Below are positions 20,932 to 32,900 of a DNA stretch of 64,000 nt, piece by piece; positions within the stretch are counted from its first letter, which is position 1; each line of letters begins with the position of its first letter. The position numbers were made by a program, and so were the translations under genes. A model generated the notes under the pieces. That model worked only from the letters and a program-made list of their open reading frames with translations. It had not been told where the DNA came from and searched no databases. This DNA comes from Bufo bufo (Eukaryota > Chordata > Amphibia > Anura > Bufonidae). The stretch spans positions 151,796,839-151,860,838 of the forward strand of contig NC_053391.1 in the NCBI RefSeq assembly GCF_905171765.1, written 5' to 3'.

Positions 20932-22055
20932 GTAAACCTCTCTTTTAGAGAGGAAAAAGCAACTTTAGCGGCGTCAGACCATTTAGAAAAATCAGTCCCC
21001 TTCCTAGTCATGTCAGTAAGCGGTTTTACAATAAGTGAATAATTTTTAATGAATTTCCTATAGAAATTTGCGAAGCCCAAGAACCGTTGTAGTGCTTTGA
21101 GGTTCTCAGGAAGATCCCAATCTAAAATTGCCTGGACCTTCCTAGGATCCATACGGAAACCTGAAGCAGATAAAAAATAACCTAGGAATTGTATCTCCTG
21201 AACGGCGAAGACACATTTTTCAATTTTAGCATATAATTCATTCGTCCGTAGGACCTGCAGTACTTGTCTGACATGCACCTCATGTGTTTTCAGATCAGAC
21301 AAATAAATTAAAATATCATCTAGGTATATTACCACAAACCTGCCGATTAGATGACTAAAAATGTCATTAACGAAATGTTGAAAGACAGCAGGAGCATTGG
21401 TCAGACCGAAAGGCATAACTAGATTTTCATAATGCCCCTCGGGGGTGTTAAACGCTGTCTTCCACTCATCCCCTTCCTTAATACGAATCAGATTGTAGGC
21501 CCCCCTAAGTTCAAGTTTGGAGAACCACCTAGCACCCGCAATCTGGTTAAACAGGTCAGGAATGAGAGGAAGAGGGTATGGGTCTCGGATGGTTATCCGA
21601 TTTAATTCGCTAAAATCTAAGCAAGGACGCAGGCCCCCATCTTTCTTTTTAACGAAGAAAAACCCTGCAGCCACGGGTGAAGAAGAGGGTCTGATGTGTC
21701 CCTTAGCCAAGCTCTCGGAGATATAATCTTTCATGGCTTGTCTCTCTGGACCCGAAAGATTATATAACCTGGTCTTGGGTAATTTTGCGCCGGGAACAAG
21801 GTTAACCGGGCAATCATAAGGACGATGAGGTGGTAACTTCTGACAACCCTTTTCAGAAAAAACATCCTCAAAATCCGAAATAAATGTAGGCAGGGTAGTT
21901 ATGGAGGCGACTAAGCAATTGCTATTTAAGCAATTTTCTCTGCACTGCTCACTCCATTCCGATATCTCCCTGGCCTGCCAATCCACCACTGGATTGTGCG
22001 CTACCAACCAGGGAAGACCCAGCACTACCGGAGTGTGGAAGCCCCTCCAGAACAT
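20932..22055 (-). pseudogene. Chromovirus B pol, 5' half (protease tail, RT, start of RNase H)
   Basis: An open frame homologous to residues 1-375 of copy A pol, with RT motifs LELRGAYN (the catalytic Asp of copy A's LDLRG reads Glu here) and YLDDILIY. It stops being pol at 20931, where hAT-1 begins; the sequence read beyond that point (from about residue 377) comes from the transposon end. It keeps the WKTAFN codon that copy A has lost. Between them the copies show complementary damage, and neither matches the likely functional family sequence. Confidence 0.88.
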
Positions 22056-23230
22056 AACCTGAAAGCATCTCGTTATGGTGGTCCCCTACCCGAAGGTGTA
22101 AATTATGAACAATGTGGGTGAGGTTTCTCTGAGACAGGGGAGCAGAATCAATAGCGAATATGGGAATGGGTCTCTGTAACGTACAGAGAGACAAACCCAT
22201 AGTGCGGGCAAAATGGGCATCTATCAAATTTACCCCTGCTCCACTGTCTAGAAAGAAAGAAATACTCCGTCTTATCACCAAAAATAATAACCGCTGGCAA
22301 CACAAATTGCGATGTACGCATGGAGGAAACGTATACCCCCCGGCTGACATCCTCCACACAGCCTGGGGTTAGTAGTTTTTCCGACGGTCTTTTGTTTTTG
22401 AGGAAGGAAGGACAGACATTAATAAAATGACCCCTCTCCCCACAAAAAAAACAAACCCCACGCCTACTGCGAGCCTCAGGGGGACGGACCTGACGAGTAG
22501 TTTCTCCTAGCTGCATAGGCTCGTCTAAGTCCGTACAGACTAACTGCTGCTTGGGAGGGGTTACCAATTGCTCCGGTTTTTTCAACCTGTCCCTAAGGCG
22601 TCTCTCTATATGGATAGAAAGGGACATAACCGCATCAAGCGAAAAGGGGGTCTCATATAATGCAAGCACATCTTTAACCCTTTCGGATAACCCAGAGCAG
22701 AACTGACTCCTGAGAGCCGGGTCGTTCCATTGGGTATCCGTAGCCCACCTACGGAATTCAGAGCAATACTCCTCTACCGGCCGCTCTCCTTGTAAGAGTC
22801 TACGTAATCTTGATTCAGCCAGTGCGACTCGGTCAGGGTCGTCATATATGAGACCCAAGGCCCCGAAAAACTCATCCACTGATCAAAGAGCCTGGGAATT
22901 AGTAGGTAAAGAGAACGCACAGGACTGCGGGTCCCCCTGCAGCAGGGAAATAACAACCCCCACCCGCTGATCTTCATTACCAGAGGAGTAAGGGCGCAGT
23001 TTAAAATATAACTTACAGGCCTCACGGAATGTCAAAAACTTGTCCCTTCCCCCAGAAAATCTGTCAGGGAGAGGGACCTTGGGTCCCGCAACAACCTGGT
23101 TACCAGTAGCAACCGCTGGGCTTGCGGTCAGTTGTAAACGCTGCTGTTGCTAGAGGACCGACGCCTTCAATCCTGCCACCTCACAAGACAGGCCATGAAA
23201 TTGATTGGACAGAGCAGCAATTTGATCCAT
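21949..23230 (-). pseudogene. Chromovirus B gag-protease, broken
   Basis: Starts at ATG 23230 (MDQIAAL, matching copy A's MVQIAAL). A CAG-to-TAG change near 23152 and a CGG-to-TGA change near 22881 give two premature stops. The zinc knuckle CFFCGERGHFINVC is complete here. A 2-bp deletion near 22265, relative to copy A, shifts the frame just before the protease DSGAG. The protease continues in a second frame (22359-21949), which overlaps pol with the same one-base offset seen in copy A. Confidence 0.88.
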
Positions 23231-23295
23231 ACTGAATTCTAAGTAGGTAAAAAATATTTTTTTTTTTACCTACACAAAATAAGGGCCAGAGATAA

Positions 23296-23946
23296 TGTAA
23301 TGACCGACGTCACGCACAGGGAGGATAAAAGGGAAAGCCCTGCCCAAGGGAGAGGGAAAGGTGGTGACCCCTAACTCACCTTGCGGCTGGCACCTGACTG
23401 CCCTGACGTCCCTAGACGGGTTCCTCACCCGTGCGGCGATCACGTGCCTAAACCCTGGCTTTCCCTAAAATGAGCCCTAGATAGTGAACGGGCCGGTGGG
23501 ATCGCTAGTCCGCACCACTATCACTAAGAGGGAAACACCAGGGAGAGGACAGACAAAACAGACAAACACATACACCCAGGTGGGCGATCACAATAGACCA
23601 CAAAGATCCAACAGGGATCCGGAGGGTAGCGTTCTGGACCAACTACCAGAGAACGCAGCAACACAGCTCCAGAAGGTCAGAATAGATGTCCAGGCAGGAA
23701 GTTCTATCTCTGGCAACCAGAGAAGTGTGAGAGAGGAATATAAGGAGGTTTAGGAGTGCTGGACAAGGAACAGCTGCGGAGAAGGAGCTACAGATCCCTG
23801 AGTGAGCCAAAAGGGTTTGCAAAGCAAACCCAGAAAGCTACCATAAGGAAAACAGCCCTATCTTAAATAGAGCGTGCAGCCAACCGCTGCGACTTCCTGA
23901 CCCGGGTATAGAGGAGTCAGGCGTGGTTCTCGATACCCTCGTGACA
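23296..23946 (-). repeat. 5' LTR of chromovirus B
   Basis: A 651-bp LTR, TGTAATGACC to CTCGTGACA, immediately followed by the GTAGC target duplication at 23947-23951. A candidate primer-binding site lies inside it at about 23271-23288, as in copy A. Confidence 0.93.
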
Positions 23947-23951
23947 GTAGC

Positions 23952-24530
23952 CACCTAGGTAAATGGCAGGTACTAAACAAAATCTAGCTATTTCTGGAGG
24001 TTGGCTTTTTAAATGTACTACAAATTAATTTGTTATTTTCCATTTTTATTACTAAATCCAGAAATTCTGTTTGTTTTTTATTTACACTTGCTGAGAACCG
24101 CAGGTTCAGGGAATTGTTGCCTATTTCCTCCAGAAAATTGGAAAGTTCTTCTTCATCTTTTTTCCAGATAAAGACTATATCATCGATATATGTATGCCAG
24201 AGCACCAGGTCCGTCCCCAGCCTTGGGTCGATGAATTCATCTTCCCAATTAGCCATAAATAAATTGGCATAGCTGGGGGCGAACCTGGTGCCCATGGCAG
24301 TCCCGATCTTCTGGAGGTAGTAGTCCGTCTCAAAATAAAAATAATTATGGGACAATATAAATTTAACACCTTCCACTAGATACTCAATTTGTTCTATGTT
24401 TAGGTCACTCTTTTTCTGAAATTGGGATCTCATTGCCGCTATCCCTTGTTCGTGATTTATGATAGTGTATAACGAGTTCACATCCAACGTTCCCATGATC
24501 CAGTGGGATTCAAACTCAAGTTTCTCTAAG
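23952..24530 (-). pseudogene. Penelope 1 reverse transcriptase fragment
   Basis: The open frame from about 24529 gives LEFESHWIMGTLDVNSLYT (motif A Asp), IGTAMGTRFAPSYANLFM (motif B), YIDDIVFIW (motif C, the YxDD catalytic pair) and NKKQTEFLDL (motifs D/E). The GTAMGT...AP.YANL pattern is typical of Penelope-like RT, which is related to telomerase RT. A TAG at 23981-23983 follows KPTSRNS; after it the same frame continues to the chromovirus B insertion and matches the linker on the other side. The RT N-terminus is missing, as a TAA occurs just upstream near 24530. The copy is 5'-truncated and dead. Confidence 0.88.
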
Positions 24531-24535
24531 ATTTA

Positions 24536-24870
24536 ATTTTGAGTTGGGCTGTGAATGAGGGTGCTTGGATTTTGCTGTCTCTGGCAGAAAACAATCTTAG
24601 GGACAGTACATAGTCACAATCAAGCTTCTATTCTAATATCAGGGACAGTGAATGGAAAAACTAGAAAGAAGAATAATTGTGTAGAATAAGAAATTTGGGT
24701 AGGTAAAGCTTTGAGGGAGTAAGCAGCTGTGGTTGGCACAGGCAGTGCCTTCTAGCTTTAGTTATTGCCATATAATACAGTTGCAACTAGTGCAGAACCT
24801 CAAAAATCAACCTGCAAGAACATTTATTTTCTTTTTTTCTCATTGGAACATTTTTTTTTTTTCAAACCTA
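24536..24870. other. Unassigned sequence
   Basis: Between the Penelope truncation point and the SINE. I see no coding frame, terminal repeats or known family here. Confidence 0.4.
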
Positions 24871-25141
24871 GGACAGCACGGTGGCTCAGTGGTTAGCACT
24901 AGTGCCTTACAGTGCTGGGGTCCTAGGTTTGAATCCAACCAAGGACAACATCTACATGGAGTTTGTATGTTCTCCCTGTGTTTGCGTGGGTTTCCTCAGG
25001 GTACTCTGGTTTCCTTCCACACTACAAAGACATACTGATAGGGAACTTTGATTGTGAGCCCCATAGAGGACAGAATGATGCTAATGTCTGTAAAGTACTG
25101 CGTCATATAGTAGCATCATATAAGTGAGTTAAATAAATAAA
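24871..25141 (+). mobile_element. tRNA-derived SINE, V-SINE-like
   Basis: A Pol III A box, TGGCTCAGTGG (24882-24892), and a B box, GGTTTGAATCC (24926-24936), form a tRNA-like head. A conserved central body follows (GTTTGTATGTTCTCCCTGTG, GCGTGGGTTTCCTC), and the 3' end is an AAATAAATAA tail. This head-body-tail order and the central block match the vertebrate V-SINE superfamily. It needs LINE-encoded reverse transcriptase for movement. Confidence 0.85.
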
Positions 25142-26630
25142 ACCTGAAGTTCGTACCTAGGCTAATTGGGAGTAGTCATAATACAATTATGCAACACATA
25201 TTTTACAATCCAGAAATTACTGTTTAAAAATGTATGTGTGAACACAGATCAAATAGTAGGCCCAACTCTTGCAGAGAATGTCTAGACAGTTAAAGTGTTG
25301 GTGAGTGTTTGTATGTATGTGTGTGGTGGAATAATCAAGATATACTGTAAGTGTGCAACACATGTTTTACAATGCTGTTTTAAATATCTGTGTGAACACA
25401 CATAAAATCAAAGGGCCAACTCTTTTACAGAGCATCTTTAGATAGTTCAAGTGTTGGTGTGGGGGGTAATAATATGAATCTACATATTTGAGCACACTTA
25501 AGACATTAGGCCGAAATCTGTCAGTGGCGCTGATACTGCATTATTCTCAAAGTAAATTGTCGGTAGCAGTGTCTTCAGTGTGTTTGCATAAAGGAAAGAA
25601 CATTTAATTGCATCTCTCTTTAAGTTCTAGAAAACAGACTTGCAAACCATTCCATACTTTCTGAATTGTGTACATTAGTCCAAATGTCTGGAATACGGAA
25701 GGGTTCCAAACAAAAGACCCAGAGCCATTAGAACATAAATCTTAAAAGGTGGCGGCCTAGAATAAGGCCCCTTGGTGACCTCTATAAATAGGTGAATCCA
25801 CGTCATTAAACTTTATTCTACACCAGGTTTTCTATATAAAATAGATGTTAGGGGCAACTTGAATTACTCACGGTGTACTGATATGAATTCAGATATTCTG
25901 CGTATTTGGAGCTGTCATAAAATTTAGGTATTTTGAAACCTTGTGCTCAAAGTAATAGAAGATTAGTACAAGTTCGATCCTAGGTGGTATATCTCAGTTA
26001 GCCATTGACTGCAAAATCAGGATCTCTCTTATGAGATGTTTATTTTTGGTGTGGTTGATAATTGAAAGAGTTTGGCTCTCTAACTCAGTTATGGCTTCAG
26101 AAACTTGGTATAATTTGGTAAAGAAAAATGTGGAATATGAAATTATTTTCTATTACTATTAATTAAATTAATAAATTCTCTAAGATATACGGTAGGTTTG
26201 TTGGTTACAAAATATTATGATGGGTTTTTTCTCTTCACTCCCTGTATGGACCAAAAGGTTGGGTGTTATGATATTTATTGTATATAGCTTGTTTTACTGT
26301 GGATTCTGGGATAAAGAATGGCTAAAGTGACGTAAAGAATGGCTAAGAGAATGAGTGATTTACTGAATAGTAGCAGTGATAAAAGACATAGATACAGCAG
26401 CAGTTCTATAAATATAAAATAAAGAATCCGTCTGTTAGCATAGGTCAGATCTTGGCAAGCTTTTGTTCCATGTAAACACCCAAGATGGTAAATAAGGGTA
26501 CAGCCACATAGGTTTATACATGCAGCTTTGGAAGACAAAATCAGAAGTGCATTATAAGAGGAGTGAAAAAATAAAGGACAAGACTGTACACAGAATTGTG
26601 ACCAGGTAGCCATACCCTTAGAGCTCATGC
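25142..26630. repeat. Mostly unassigned; diverged tandem duplication at 25190-25480
   Basis: Two diverged copies, about 160 bp apart, share GCAACACAT(A/G)TTTTACAAT, TGTGTGAACACA, GGCCCAACTCTT-like and AGTGTTGGTG blocks (about 25191-25310 and 25353-25465). The rest shows no coding frame or identifiable element. Confidence 0.5.
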
Positions 26631-26775
26631 ACATGACCATAGTTTTGGTCCGCATCTAATCCACATATTTAGAAAATTAGATGCAGACCCATTCATTTCA
26701 AATGGGCCACAAAAGATGTGGACAGCACACCGTGTGCTGTCCAAATGTGCATGTCCGTTCCGCAGCCTCTACTGG
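26630..26775. repeat. MITE-like fragment
   Basis: Contains short inverted motifs such as CAGCACACCGTGTGCTG (palindromic) and GACCCATTCATTTCAAATGGG, typical of foldback non-autonomous DNA transposons. No target duplication was identified. Confidence 0.4.
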
Positions 26776-27087
26776 TGGTCAGTCTGGGCCATCAGGAGCC
26801 GGTTTGTTGTGTGTGTGTGTGCCCTCACTGCTCTCAACACCACTTAACAGCTAAGTCAAAATGACCTAGATAGCAGGCAACAGCTATCCTACATCTCTCA
26901 GTCCCATGATGCTCTCCCTCTCTAAGTCTGTCAACTGGATAAAATGTCTTAAATTACATCATAGAGGCATTTATAGCAGTCTACAGTCTCCGACCACTAG
27001 GTACACTACCTAAAAGAAGCCTCTGAGAGCATTTGTATTGGGAAGTATCGGAAGCCCTTTTATGCCCTCTTGTGGCAAGAACCATTG

Positions 27088-27254
27088 AGTCATTTATCAA
27101 ACTGGTGCAAAGTAGAAATGGCTTAGTTGCCCACAGCAATCAAGCAGATTCCACCTTTCATTTTCCAAAAAAGCTGTCAAAAATGAAAGGTGGAATCTGA
27201 TTAGTTGCTAAGGGCAACTAAGCCAGTTATACTTTACATTAGTTTGATAAATTA
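27088..27254. mobile_element. Palindromic MITE
   Basis: The left arm starts ATTTATCAAACTGGTGCAAAG and the right arm, reversed, starts ATTTATCAAACTAATGTAAAG. The arms meet near 27175 around GAAAGGTGGAATCTG/CAGATTCCACCTTTC. The element folds into one long hairpin with no coding content, and the superfamily is not determined. Confidence 0.75.
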
Positions 27255-27526
27255 CCACCAGTGTCAAATCAGACCACACCTATATTTTATTTCATTCTAT
27301 TCATTTTTTAAATGTAAGCTTTTTTGTACTGCAGGCTAGTACTACTGTAGTAGGCTGTTTAGTACCATTCACTGTGAATTGCCCCAGTGGTCTTCATGGC
27401 TTTCTACTTTAGCAACTCATGCAAGACAAATTCCACCAATGAAAATGGGTGTGAAAAAAAATTATTTGCAGTAGAAGTGATTTAAGGAGTGAATTAAGTT
27501 TGTGCATCCTTTAATTATAGAGGTTT

Positions 27527-28455
27527 AACCACCTCAGCTCCCCTAGCTTAAACATCCTTAATGACCAGACCACTTTTTACAAGTCTGCACTACACTACTT
27601 TCACGGTTTATTGCGCGGTCATACAACTTACCACCCAAATGAATTTTACCTCCTTTTCTTCTCACTAATAGAGCTTTCATTTGGTGGTATTTCATTGCTG
27701 CTGACATTTTTACTTTTTTTGTTATTAATCGAAATTGACCTAATTTTTTTGCAAAAAAAATGACATTTTTCACTTTCTGTTGTAATTATTTTTTTTTTAA
27801 CTACATTTCTATATAAATTTTTCTCTAAATTAATTTTTCTACATGTCTTTGATAAAAAAAAAATGCAATAAGTGTATATAACAGATATTTCTCTCACCCA
27901 GCATGGGTATATGTAAAAATACACCCCAAAATACATTGCCCAACTTCTCCCGAGTACGGCGATACCACATGTGTGACACTTTTTTGCAGCCTAGGTGCAC
28001 AAAGGGGCCCAAATTCTAAAGAGCACCTTTAGGATTTCACAGGGCTTTTTCTATGCATTTGGATTCCAAATTACTTTTCACGCTTTAGGTCCCCTAAAAT
28101 ACCAGGGCAGTATAAATACCCCACAAGTGACCCCATTTTGGAAATAAGACACCCCAAGGTATTTCGTGAGGGGCATGGCAAGTTCCTAGAATATTTTTTT
28201 TTTTTTGCACAAGTTAGCGTAAAATGATGATTTTTTATTTATTTTTTTCTTACAAAGTCTCATATTCCACTAACTTGTGACAAATAATAAAATTTTACAT
28301 GAACTCACCATACCCCTCACGGAATACCTTGGGGTGTCTTCTTTCCAAAATGGGGTCACTTGTGGGGTATTTATACTTCCCTGGCATTTTAGGGGCCCTA
28401 AAGCGTGAGAAGAAGTCTGGAATCCAAAAGCACTCTGGTTGGTGCTCCCACTGGA
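27527..28455. repeat. TTAA-type non-autonomous repeat with an internal inverted repeat
   Basis: Starts at a TTAACCACCTC boundary and continues as AT-rich non-coding sequence. Two facing arms, about 28080-28195 and 28295-28410, share CCCCACAAGTGACCCCATTTTGGAA and CCCCAAGGTATTTCGTGAGGGG-type blocks in opposite orientation, giving a hairpin of about 100 bp per arm. No transposase remains. Confidence 0.6.
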
Positions 28456-28460
28456 TTTTC

Positions 28461-28461
28461 T

Positions 28462-28505
<44 letters not shown>
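28461..28505. repeat. (CT)n(TA)n microsatellite
   Basis: About 13 CT units followed by about 10 TA units, abutting the left arm of the foldback element. Confidence 0.95.
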
Positions 28506-28831
28506 ACAAATAAAGCAGCAGCACACTACTAAATGTGCTAAGACTGAGTAAACAGGTGAATATGTGAACAGGGTCAAATACATGACATACTATTTACTGC
28601 AAAGCAGTGAAGAAGCTCTTAGTGCATATTATTGATCAAAAGTATGTCGAGTAGGGATGAGCGAACCCGAACTTTTGGGGTGTCCGTGACACGGACCCGA
28701 ACATTTTCGTAAAAGTCTGTGTTCGGGTTCGGTGTTCGGCGCTTTCTTGGCGCTTTTTGAAAGGCTGCAAAGCAGCCAATCAACAAGCGTCATACTACTT
28801 GCCCCAAGAGGCCATCACAGCCTTGCCTACT

Positions 28832-28883
28832 ATTGGCATGGCTGTGATTGGCCAGTGCAGCATGTGACCCAGCCTCTATATAA
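28832..28883 (+). promoter_or_regulatory. Candidate hAT-2 promoter
   Basis: ATTGG boxes at 28832 and 28847 and TATATAA at 28877-28883 reproduce the hAT-1 arrangement, including the shared CAGCATGTGAC and AAGCTTGTG flanks. A YY1-like GGCGGCCATTTTG follows at about 29104. Confidence 0.5.
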
Positions 28884-29160
28884 GCTTGTGTCACGTTGCG
28901 CTGCACGTCACTCTGCTGATTGAAGCATAGGGAGAGGTTGCAGCTGCGACGTTAGGGCGAGATTAGGCAGTGATTAACTCCTCCAAAAGACTTCATTCTG
29001 TAATCGATCTGCAGCTGTGGATCATTGAAGTGCTAGTACTGACTTGCTCACTTTTTTGAGGCTGCCCAGAGCGTTTTTAGATCACTTTTTTTCTGGGGTG
29101 ATCGGCGGCCATTTTGTGACTTGTGGTGAACAGCACAAGCTATCACCAAGTGTATTTAAC

Positions 29161-29445
29161 CATCAATAGTGTGGTTATTTTGTGCTATATCCTACATCAG
29201 CTGCAGGCTGAGCCTGTGTCCCCGAAGTGCATTTAACCATCAACAGTCTGGTTATTTTTTGGCCATATACTACATCAGCTGCAGGCTGAGCCTGTGTCAC
29301 CGAAGTGCATTTAACCATCAACAGTCTGATTATTTTTTGGCCATATACTACATCAGGTGCAGGCTGAGCCTGTGTCACCCAAGTGCATTTAACCATCAAC
29401 AGTGTGGTTATTTTTTGGCCATATACTACATCAGGGGCCAGTAGA
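29161..29445 (+). repeat. 78-bp tandem repeat, about 4 copies, in the hAT-2 leader
   Basis: CATCAA(C/T)AGT starts units at about 29161, 29238, 29316 and 29394. The units include GGCCATATACTACATCAG and GAGCCTGTGTC. The open frame across the array on each strand is periodic and not a gene. Confidence 0.9.
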
Positions 29446-29459
29446 GCCTGTCACCCAGC

Positions 29460-29895
29460 GCCTAAAAAATAGACCTGACATTTCTATTCAACCAAATCTG
29501 TACTGTTTTAGCTGGTCAAGTTATTTGTAGTGACCGTAAAAGCACACTTTTTGTTCTGGGTTGAAAAACTATTCCCAAATTTGCCATTCTCAAAATAACT
29601 AGTTTCTGGTATATGAGGCCTACTTGAAATCTATCCCAAAAAGGATATCTTACATTGAAGGTACTGATAGTGTCATTCAGAAAAACCTAAGACACACGCT
29701 ACCGTGCAGATAGAAGTCTGATTCTGTGATTAAACCTTAACCTGTCACACAGTGCAAAAAAAAAAACAGGTCTCACATTTCTATTCAAGCAAATCTGTAC
29801 TGTTTTAGCTGGTCAAGTTATTTGTAGTGACCGTAAAAGCACATTTTTTTTTCTGGGTTGAAAAACTATTCCCGAATTTGCCATTCTCAAAATTG
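29460..29895 (+). repeat. Direct duplication of a ~130-bp block, ~290 bp apart, in the hAT-2 leader
   Basis: The blocks at about 29470-29600 and 29765-29893 share ACATTTCTATTCAA, CTGTACTGTTTTAGCTGG, GTAGTGACCGTAAAAGCAC and CCATTCTCAAAAT. The second copy ends just before the transposase start. Confidence 0.85.
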
Positions 29896-29910
29896 TGGTG
29901 AACGGGAACA

Positions 29911-32900
29911 ATGAGGAAAACATCTAATAAGGGACGCGGACGCGTGACGTGGACATGGTCGTGGTGGTGTTAGTGGACCCTCTGGTGCTGGAGAGGACGT
30001 GGCCGTTCTGCCACAGCCACACGTCCTAGTGTACCAACTACCTCAGGTCCCAGTAGCCGCCAGAATATACAGGGATATTTGGTGGGGCCCAATGCCGTTA
30101 TAAGGATGGTAAGGCCTGAGCAGGTACAGGCATTAGTCAATTGGGTGGCCGACAGTGCATCCAGCACGTTCACATTATCTCCCACCCAGTCTTCTGCAGA
30201 AAGCGCACAGATGGCGCATGAAAACCAAGCCCATCAGTCTGTCACATCACCCCAATGCATATCAGGGAAACTGTCTGAGCCTCAAGTTATGCAGCAGTCT
30301 CTTATGCTGTTTGAAGACTCTGCTGCCAGGGTTTCCCAAGGGCATCCACCTAGCCCTTCCCCAGGGGTGGAAGAGATAGAATGCACTAACGCACAACCAC
30401 TTATGTTTCCTGATGATGAGGACATGGGAATACCACCTCAGCACGTCTCTGATAATGACGAAACACAGGTGCCAACTGCTGCGTCTTTCTGCAGTGTGCA
30501 GACTGAACAGGAGGTCAGGGATCAAGACTGGGTGGAAGACGATACAGGGGACGATGAGGTCCTAGACCCCACATGGAATGAAGGACGTGCCACTGACTTT
30601 CAGAGTTCGGAGGAAGAGGCAGTGGTGAGACCGAGCCAACAGCGTAGCAAAAGAGGGAGCAGTGGGCAAAATCAGAACACCCGCGCCAAGAGACTCCGCC
30701 TGCTACTGACCGCCGCCATCTGGGACCGAGCACCCCAAAGGCAGCTTCAAGGAGTTCCCTGGCATGGCACTTCTTCAAACAATGTGCTGACGACAAGACC
30801 CGAGTGGTTTGCACGCTGTGCCATCAGAGCCTGAAGCGAGGCATTAACGTTCTGAACCTTAGCACAACCTGCATGACCAGGCACCTGCATGCAAAGCATG
30901 AACTGCAGTGGAGTAAACACCTTAAAAACAAGGAAGTCACTCAGGCTCCCCCTGCTACCTCTTCTGCTGCTGCCGCCTCGGCCTCTTCTGCTGCTGCCGC
31001 CTCGGCCTCTTCTGCTGCTGCTGCCGCCGCCTCGGCCTCTTCCTCTGCCTCTGGAGGAACGTTGGCACCTGCCGCCCAGCAAACATGGGATGTACCACCA
31101 ACACCACCACCTGCGTCACCAAGCATCTCAACCATGTCACACGGCAGCGTTCAGCTCTCGTTCAGAGAAAGCGTAAATTCCCACCTAGCCACCCTCGATC
31201 CCTGGCCCTGAATGCCAGCATTTCTAAACTACTGGCCTATGAAATGCTGTCATTTAGGCTGGTGGACACACACAGCTTCAAACAGCTTATGTCGCTTGCT
31301 GTCCCACAGTATGTTGTTCCCAGCTGCCACTACTTCTCCAAGAGAGCCGTGCCTTCCCTGCACAAACAAGTGTCCGATAAAATCAAGTGTGCACTGCGCA
31401 ACGCCATCTGTGGCAAGGTCCACCTAACCACAGATACGTGGACCAGTAAGCACGGCCAGGGACGCTATATCTCCCTAACTGCACACTGGGTAAATGTAGT
31501 GGCGGCTGGGCCCTAGGCGGAGAGCTGTTTGGCGCACGTCCTTCCGCCGCCAAGGATCGCAGGGCAACATTCTTTGCCTCCTGTCTCCTCCTCCTCCTAC
31601 TCAGCTTCCTCCTCCTCTTCTTCCACCTGCTCATCCAGTCAGCCACACACCTTCACCACCAACTTCAGCACAGCCCGGGGTAAACGTCAGCAGGCCATTC
31701 TGAAACTCATATGTTTGGGGGACAGGCCCCACACCGCACAGGAGTTGTGGCGGGGTATAGAACAACAGACCGACGAGTGGTTGCTGCCGGTGAGCCTCAA
31801 GCCCGGCCTGGTGGTGTGCGATAATGGGCGAAATCTCGTTGCAGCTCTGGGACTAGCCGGTTTGACGCACATCCCTTGCCTGGCGCATGTGCTTAATTTG
31901 GTGGTGCAGAAGTTCATTCGCAACTACCCCGACATGTCAGAGCTGCTGCATAAAGTGCGGGCCGTCTGTTCGCGCTTCCGGCGTTCACACCCTGCCGCTG
32001 CTCGCCTGTCTGCGCTACAGCATAACTTCGGCCTTCCCGCTCACCGCCTCATATGCGACGTACCCACCAGGTGGAACTCCACCTTGCATATGCTGGACAG
32101 ACTGTGCGAGCAGCAGCAGGCCATAGTGGAGTTTCAGCTGCAGCACGCACGGGTCAGTCGCACTGTGGATCAGACATACTTCACCACCAATGACTGGGCC
32201 TCCATGCGAGACCTGTGTGCCCTGTTGCGCTGTTTCGAGTACTCCACCAACATGGCCAGTGGCGATGACGCCGTTATCAGCGTTACAATACCACTTCTAT
32301 GTCTCCTTGAGAAAACACTTAGGGCGATGATGGAAGAGGAGGTGGCCCAGGAGGAAGAGGAGGAAGAGGGGTAATTTTTAGCACTTTCAGGCCAGTCTCT
32401 TCGAAGTGACTCAGAGGGAGGTTTTTTGCAACACCAGAGGCCAGGTACAAATGTGGCCAGACAGGGCCCACTACTGGAGGACGAGGAGGACGAGGATGAG
32501 GAGGAGGTGGAGGAGGATGAGGATGAAGCATGTTCACAGCGGGGTGGCACCCAAAGCAGCTTGGGCCCATCACTGGTGCGTGGCTGGGGGTAACTCAGGA
32601 CGATGACGATACGCCTCCCACAGAGGACAGCTTGTCCTTACCTCTGGGCAGCCTGGTACACATGAGCGACTACATGCTGCAGTGCCTGCACAACGACAGC
32701 AGAGTTGCCCACATTTTAACGTGTGCGGACTACTGGGTTGCCACCCTGCTGGATCCCCGGTACAACGACAATGTGCCCACCTTACTTCCTACACTGGAGC
32801 GTGATAGGAAGATGCGCGAGTACAAGCGCACGTTGGTAGACGCGCTACTGAGAGCATTCCCAAATGTCACAGGGGAACCAGTGGAAGCCCAAGGCGAAGG

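Larger units (their letters stand above)
9175..23946 (-). mobile_element. Ty3/gypsy chromovirus, copy B, interrupted by hAT-1
   Basis: A full-length element bounded by LTRs at 9175-9806 and 23296-23946 and by a perfect 5-bp target duplication, GTAGC (9170-9174 and 23947-23951). It is homologous to copy A throughout. It lies inside a Penelope-like element and is split in pol by a 9.2-kb hAT element at 11683-20923. Without that insert it would be about 5.5 kb. Coding faults include two premature stops in gag, a 2-bp loss in protease and an extra-T frameshift in RNase H, so it is non-autonomous. Confidence 0.95.
6565..24535 (-). mobile_element. Penelope-like retroelement 1, interrupted and 5'-truncated
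   Basis: Minus-strand fragments of one Penelope-like element: RT (24499-23952), the linker after RT (9174-8736), a GIY-YIG endonuclease (8601-8380) and an AT-rich 3' region reaching about 6565. The RT and linker halves face each other across chromovirus B, with GTAGC duplicated at 9170-9174 and 23947-23951. Read through the junction without the insert, the frame continues in the linker. RT is open only from about 24530; upstream is a stop and unrelated sequence, so the element is 5'-truncated. The left limit is approximate. A hammerhead-like motif lies at 7451-7490. Confidence 0.8.
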
